From IMG/VR virus record IMGVR_UViG_3300024265_000150, positions 1-33,819 of that record: DNA of 33,819 nt. The stretch is one strand, 5' to 3'. The notes under the pieces are model-generated. The model saw nothing but the letters and a program-made list of their open reading frames with translations. It made no database searches and was not told the DNA's origin. Shown piece by piece: positions 29,709 through 33,819 of the stretch. The position numbers and the translations under genes were made by a program. Source of the DNA: a virus. The stretch's first letter is position 1. Every line of letters starts with the position of its first letter.

Positions 29709-29750
29709 CTCAGGAACCTGCCTATTTTTTAGGCACAGGGGGACAATCTC

Positions 29751-30011
29751 ATGGCGATCCGCCTTCTCGAGAAGTCCAGACAAGCACACGCAGATGCCAT
29801 CGAGGCGCCGGAGGTCTTCTGGCAGCACACCTCGGGGGGTAACGACTCGCTCGACTTCGCGGAGCAGACCATCCGTGACGGGAACCTTTCCCCGAAAGAG
29901 CTTCACCGCGCCCGGCTGCGGCTGCCACCCGTCGGCCCCGGAACCACTGGCCAGCGGGTCAAGATGATCGACAGACTTCTAAAGAGCCTCGAGCGAGAGG
30001 CCGGACACTAA
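29751..30011 (+). CDS. Small protein at the head of the packaging operon
   Basis: This is 86 residues, helical and basic (SPKELHRARLRLPPVGPGTT, VKMIDRLLKSLERE). The ribosome site (AGGGGGA) is about eight bases before the ATG. It occupies the place often held by a small terminase, but no HTH is evident. Unknown role. Confidence 0.72.
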   Translation: MAIRLLEKSRQAHADAIEAPEVFWQHTSGGNDSLDFAEQTIRDGNLSPKELHRARLRLPPVGPGTTGQRVKMIDRLLKSLEREAGH

Positions 30012-30024
30012 GGGAGGGCCTGAT

Positions 30025-30414
30025 TTGGCCGCCAGGATTACCACCACAACGGACGACCAGTACATCCAGCCGCGCGGGTACGTTCTTTCCAATGCCGGGC
30101 CGACCACGGGCCCATTTGTATCGACGGACACCGTGCAGGCCGGGCCCGCAGGCGCCGGCAAGGTCGTGCTTCCCACGGCGAACCTGACCCTCACGATGAT
30201 TCCGGTCAACGCAATCACTTCGGGAGACACGCTCGTAACCCGCCTTCCCAGCCTGGTAGCGGTGGCGTGGCAGTCGGACGACGTGTCGCATGACGAGGCG
30301 TCAGTCTGGGTGAGCGACATCGCCACCGGGACCGTGGAGTTCGTCAACGGCCAAGCGGCTGCCGAAGGCACCCTCTGGTGCCTACACGGGTCTGGACACA
30401 CAGAAGGCCCCTAG
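30025..30414 (+). CDS. Small beta-rich protein, possibly structural
   Basis: This is 129 residues with a TTG start, six bases after GGGAGGG. Ala/Thr/Gly-rich beta segments (VVLPTANLTLTMIPVNAITS, VSDIATGTVEFVNG) resemble head-decoration or fibre-type phage proteins. No family is assigned. It lies just before the large terminase. Confidence 0.72.
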   Translation: MAARITTTTDDQYIQPRGYVLSNAGPTTGPFVSTDTVQAGPAGAGKVVLPTANLTLTMIPVNAITSGDTLVTRLPSLVAVAWQSDDVSHDEASVWVSDIATGTVEFVNGQAAAEGTLWCLHGSGHTEGP

Positions 30415-30417
30415 CCG

Positions 30418-31920
30418 TTGCCCATCCTCGGTGAAATCCCCGCAACCCCCATCCTCCCGAAGCCCGCGGTCTTCGAGGCGATGGGGTACGAGATGTTCGC
30501 CGACGAGGTGAAGGCGTTTCACGAGTCCGAGGCGCACACCCGGATCGTCGCGGCGCCCGCGCGCTCAGGCAAGAGCTACTCGGCGGCCCCTGAGGTCGTC
30601 CACCGCGCGATGCCGCACCGCCCGCTGGTGAGTTCGCTGCAATGGCTGATCGGGACCACCTTCGAGACGAACAAGGAGTGGTCCTACGTCTGGGAGAAAC
30701 TCATCGACGAGCGCGAGCGGTGGACGATGGGGGGTAAGACCCTCAACATCGAGAAGGCCCAGAACAACCCGCAGAACGGCAACATGCTCATCGTGATCGA
30801 CTGGGGCAGAGGCCCATACGGCCGCGCGAAGGCGATCATTGAGGGCAAGTCGTCCACGAATGAGAAGGCCCTACAGGGCGAGCACGTCACCCAGTGGGTG
30901 CAGTCTGAGGCCGCAGACCACGACCGCCGGGTCTGGGAGAAGTACGGCGCCCAGCGCTCGACGTGGGCCATCTTCCCGACCACCCCGAAGCCGGGCGCCG
31001 AGTGGCTGCGCGATCTGGTCGAGATGGGGGAGAAAGACCCCAGCCTGTCAATCGACTCGTTCACCTACCCGCCGCACGCCAACCCGCTCTACGACCACGC
31101 GCTGTTCGTGCGCGAGAAGAAAAAGGCCGCCAACCGCAGCCCCACGGGTCGCGCCGAAGACGACCCCTACTTCGCCGAGCAGTTCTTGGGCCACTGGGTC
31201 TACTACACCGGCATGGTGCTCCCGTTTGGCGCGCAAAACCGCGTCCAGATGGACGACGCTTGGCTCGAAAGCTGCCAAATCTACATCTCGTGCGACTACG
31301 GCTACTCCGACGCCTGCGTGGCGCTGTTCTGGGCGCTCATGCCGTCGGGCGCCTTTCTCCTCTACGATGAAATCTACAGCCGCAAGATGCTGACCCACGA
31401 GTTCGTCGAGCAGATCGCGAAGAAGCTCGAGGGCCACGAGAGCCAACTTGTCTACGCCACAGGCGACCCGAAACAGCCGCAGGTAGCCGACTACATGAAC
31501 CGCTACGGCTTGAACGTCATCGACGTCGACAAGAAGGCGCAGGCCGACCGCGCTGTGGGCCACCGCCGGCTCGTGGACCTGATGAGCGTCGATCCCGGCA
31601 CCAACCACCCGATGCTCTTTGTCGCCGAGGACCGCTGCCCCAAGACCGTCACCGAGTGGAAGCACCTACGCTACCGCGAGAAGATGTCCGACGAGTACGG
31701 CGCGTCGGCGTTTGACGCGAAGTGCGACGACCACGCCTACGACGCGGCGCGGTACTTCGCGATGACGCGCCCGACGACCGCCCGTGAGGCTCCCGGGCGC
31801 GACTGGCTCGCCGAGGCGCAACGCACCAAGCGGGCCGAGCGCGGCGTCACCTACGCCGGCACGCGCGGCATGGGCCGCTGGCACCGCTCCCGGCCATCGA
31901 CCATCGCGAGGGCCATGTGA
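30418..31920 (+). CDS. terL: Terminase large subunit
   Basis: This is a 500-residue packaging motor. ATPase: Walker A APARSGKSYSA (residues 46-56), with QWVQSEAAD as the likely Walker B acidic segment. Nuclease: SCDYGYSDACVALFWA around residue 293 (first Asp), YATGDPKQPQVADYMNRYG (second) and CDDHAYDAARYF (third) give the RNase H-like triad. The TTG start at 30418 lacks a good ribosome site; the ATG at 30481 would trim 21 residues. It drives DNA into the prohead through the portal encoded next. The C-terminus is a basic tail. Confidence 0.93.
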   Translation: MPILGEIPATPILPKPAVFEAMGYEMFADEVKAFHESEAHTRIVAAPARSGKSYSAAPEVVHRAMPHRPLVSSLQWLIGTTFETNKEWSYVWEKLIDERERWTMGGKTLNIEKAQNNPQNGNMLIVIDWGRGPYGRAKAIIEGKSSTNEKALQGEHVTQWVQSEAADHDRRVWEKYGAQRSTWAIFPTTPKPGAEWLRDLVEMGEKDPSLSIDSFTYPPHANPLYDHALFVREKKKAANRSPTGRAEDDPYFAEQFLGHWVYYTGMVLPFGAQNRVQMDDAWLESCQIYISCDYGYSDACVALFWALMPSGAFLLYDEIYSRKMLTHEFVEQIAKKLEGHESQLVYATGDPKQPQVADYMNRYGLNVIDVDKKAQADRAVGHRRLVDLMSVDPGTNHPMLFVAEDRCPKTVTEWKHLRYREKMSDEYGASAFDAKCDDHAYDAARYFAMTRPTTAREAPGRDWLAEAQRTKRAERGVTYAGTRGMGRWHRSRPSTIARAM

Positions 31921-31948
31921 CGTTCTCTGGCTTCAAGGGTGTCTGCCT

Positions 31949-33763
31949 GTGACGCTCTCCAAAGCCCAATACAAGCTCTGGCAAGACCGCCTCCGCTTCG
32001 CCAAGGGCGTGTGGACGGACAAGGGTTTGATCGGCGATGGCGAGTCGACCATGCGCCTGCTGATCGAGTTGAACCGCGGCGACCAGTGGAGGCGCGCGGG
32101 GAAGGTGTTTGGCCCCGCATTGCGGGAAGAGTTCTACGCCACCGCAAACCGGGTCTTTCCGATCGCCAACTCGATCAAGGGCGACGTCGCCGCGCGCAAC
32201 CCGCGCGTGCAGATGTTCCCGAACCAGCCCGAAGCCACAAGGATGGCCGCGCCGGTCGAGCACCTCATCAACTACGACATTCGAGAGCTGAACTTCAAGC
32301 GACAGACCAACCGCGCGCTCGACCACCACCTCTTCGGGCCGTTTGGCATCGTCCGGCACGGGTTCACGCCATCAGCAGAGTTTGAGACAGAGGGCAGCGA
32401 AAAGACCCGCCCGCGCAGGATGCAGACCTATCGGCCCGCGAAGCCTGACCGGCCGTGGATCAAGGCCGTGGAGCCGTGGAACGTGCTGATAGACCCGACG
32501 CAAAGTTCGTTCCACGTTGACGACGGCATGTGGTGGGTGGCCTTCCGCGACATCATGTGGCTGGAAGACATCAAAGACAATCCGAACATGATTACGCGGG
32601 AAAACCTCGGCGAGTACGCGGGCAACGTCAAGCCCGACTGGGTGCCAAAGACCGAGGAGTTCGACAACAACGTCGACCCCGACAAGGAGAACTACGTCGA
32701 GGTCTACACGGTCTTCGAGTCGCGCGAGCGAACGTGGTTTCAGATCACGCTGGACGGGCTCGATAAGACATTGCGCGAACAGGACGACTGGCCGATCGAC
32801 TGGGAGACGCTGCCGGTTTCCATCTTCCAAGCCAACGAGCAGATGGACACGCCGTTTTCAATGGCGATCATGGATGAGATCGCGCCGCTTCAACTTGAGA
32901 TGAACCGGCTGCGGACGATGATGGGGCAGTTGGTGTTCCGGCTGATCCAGACGGTTGGCGTCAACAAGAACAAGATCGACGCGAACGAACTGACCAAACT
33001 CGAAACCGCAGAGATCCACGAACTGATCCAATTCAACGTCGACCCTAAGGACGCCCTCGCGATTGTGAGTTCCGGCACCTTCCCGGGCCAAGAACTGCTC
33101 CAATTCCACGCGCTGCTCGACGAAGACATGCGCCAAGTCTCCGGCCAGGGCAAGATGGGTCGCGCCGAGCGGATCAACGTTGAGTCGGCAACCGAGGCTG
33201 CCAACGTGCAGCGCGGCCAAGACGTGAACACCGCCCGGATCGCCGACGCCTACGAGGACTTCAGCGGGGACGTCATCCGGCTCTACATGCAGGGCCGGCG
33301 CGCGACGATGGAAGAGACGGGCGACGAGTTGGTCCGCATCGTGGGCGCGATTGACGCCGACGGGATGCAGCAGTGGGGCAGGGTGACTCCGGGGGATCTC
33401 CACGGCGACTACGAGCTCCAGGTGGTTCACGGCAGCACGCGCAAGCGCGACAAGGCCGCTGAGGCGCAGGCCGCCGCAGCGCACCTTCAGGTAGCAGCCT
33501 CGATGCCCCAGCAGTTCAAGGTCGACGTGGCCGCGCGGGACTACCTCTTGGCGCTTGGCAAGTCGCCCGAGCAGCACTTGACCAAGCAGTCGCTTGTCGC
33601 TGCCGCGGTGATGACGCTCGACGCGATTCGCCGCGACGCCGCGAGTGGCGAGGCCGGCGAAGAGGGCGCGGCCAACCAGGGCTTCGATGCCAACGCCGCC
33701 ACGCTGGTCGGCGCAACGCCAGATCAAGCACCCACGGGCACCAACGGCGCGGGAGGCGCGTAA
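31949..33763 (+). CDS. Portal protein
   Basis: This is a 604-residue protein from the GTG at 31949, nine bases after AAGGGTG; the frame is open further upstream inside the terminase gene. FYATANRVFPIANSIKGDVA, ARNPRVQMFPNQPEA, FGPFGIVRHGFTP, AVEPWNVLIDPTQSSFHVDD and a helical wing/stem region (QLEMNRLRTMMGQLVFRLIQ) fit large phage portal proteins. An Ala/Gln-rich C-terminus follows. It forms the dodecameric ring at the capsid vertex, docking the terminase. The position right after terL confirms it. Confidence 0.9.
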   Translation: MTLSKAQYKLWQDRLRFAKGVWTDKGLIGDGESTMRLLIELNRGDQWRRAGKVFGPALREEFYATANRVFPIANSIKGDVAARNPRVQMFPNQPEATRMAAPVEHLINYDIRELNFKRQTNRALDHHLFGPFGIVRHGFTPSAEFETEGSEKTRPRRMQTYRPAKPDRPWIKAVEPWNVLIDPTQSSFHVDDGMWWVAFRDIMWLEDIKDNPNMITRENLGEYAGNVKPDWVPKTEEFDNNVDPDKENYVEVYTVFESRERTWFQITLDGLDKTLREQDDWPIDWETLPVSIFQANEQMDTPFSMAIMDEIAPLQLEMNRLRTMMGQLVFRLIQTVGVNKNKIDANELTKLETAEIHELIQFNVDPKDALAIVSSGTFPGQELLQFHALLDEDMRQVSGQGKMGRAERINVESATEAANVQRGQDVNTARIADAYEDFSGDVIRLYMQGRRATMEETGDELVRIVGAIDADGMQQWGRVTPGDLHGDYELQVVHGSTRKRDKAAEAQAAAAHLQVAASMPQQFKVDVAARDYLLALGKSPEQHLTKQSLVAAAVMTLDAIRRDAASGEAGEEGAANQGFDANAATLVGATPDQAPTGTNGAGGA

Positions 33764-33819
33764 TGGCCCACCAAATCCGAGACCTCTACTGCGTCGACTG
33801 CGACGAGCCGGTCTTCGGC
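33763..33819 (+). CDS. Start of a zinc-knuckle protein, cut by the window end
   Basis: An ATG overlapping the portal stop (TAATG) opens MAHQIRDLYCVDCDEPVFG and runs off the window. The CVDC pair suggests a zinc-binding protein. Only 19 residues are visible. Confidence 0.55.
   Translation, partial: MAHQIRDLYCVDCDEPVFG

Larger units (their letters stand above)
29374..29750. promoter_or_regulatory. Divergent control region for the exported cassette and packaging operon
   Basis: This 377-base region carries: an inverted repeat with 17 of 18 matches (29389-29406 and 29546-29563), listed separately; the palindrome with two opposed TTGACA elements (29586-29605); a leftward promoter with TATGGA at 29564-29569; two copies of TTTTCCCAC (29627, 29667); a rightward promoter TTGACG (29681)/TATCTA (29703); and a leader hairpin TGCCTA/TAGGCA around 29719-29734 before the first packaging gene. 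A packaging site might also lie here, but no signature was seen. Confidence 0.55.

Overview
This window is part of the genome of a tailed double-stranded DNA phage (Caudoviricetes), free or integrated, from a GC-rich background. The evidence is a terminase large subunit and portal protein at the right end, a very large internal-virion-type protein and tail-fibre-like proteins at the left end, a muramidase lysis cassette, and a compact early region of small overlapping genes. No integrase, ribosomal RNA, tRNA, CRISPR array or insertion sequence was seen. Pro/Thr-rich linkers and a secreted ten-cysteine module suggest a host with a large secreted-protein repertoire (Myxococcota, Binatota or Planctomycetota-like). 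That host guess is inference only.

Layout. (1) 1-9265, plus strand: end of a huge virion protein, then five adhesin or fibre-like proteins that all begin with export-like leaders. (2) 9275-10626: lysis cassette (membrane protein, GH108-type endolysin, lipoprotein, holin-like protein). (3) 10738-11668: RNase H-fold exonuclease and a small protein, ending tail to tail with (4) 11665-17354, minus strand: an early operon with a Sak4-type ATPase, a DUF669 ssDNA-binding protein and a Cas4-like Fe-S exonuclease, plus small zinc-binding, membrane and secreted proteins, including a cohesin-like one. (5) 17450-24113, plus strand: XRE regulator, replication initiator, homing endonuclease, DUF1064 nuclease, possible small terminase, metallophosphoesterase and many small genes joined by ATGA, GTGA or TGATG overlaps. 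(6) 24148-29373: a looser accessory region with a ribbon-helix-helix regulator facing an operator-rich control region, a parS-like palindrome, strongly structured gene-free stretches, and a minus-strand cassette of five exported or membrane proteins. (7) 29751-33819, plus strand: the packaging operon.

How the parts work together. Sak4, DUF669 and the Fe-S exonuclease form a recognisable recombination module. The initiator carries a 36-nt purine tract between its two domains, which recalls the position of the lambda origin. The best candidate for something undescribed is the 28376-29373 cassette: a cysteine-knot-like secreted peptide, two tandem Tat-signal proteins (one with a CxxCH motif) and two membrane microproteins of 32 and 28 residues. 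It is transcribed divergently from the packaging genes, with a 20-bp palindrome between them that contains a TTGACA on each strand.
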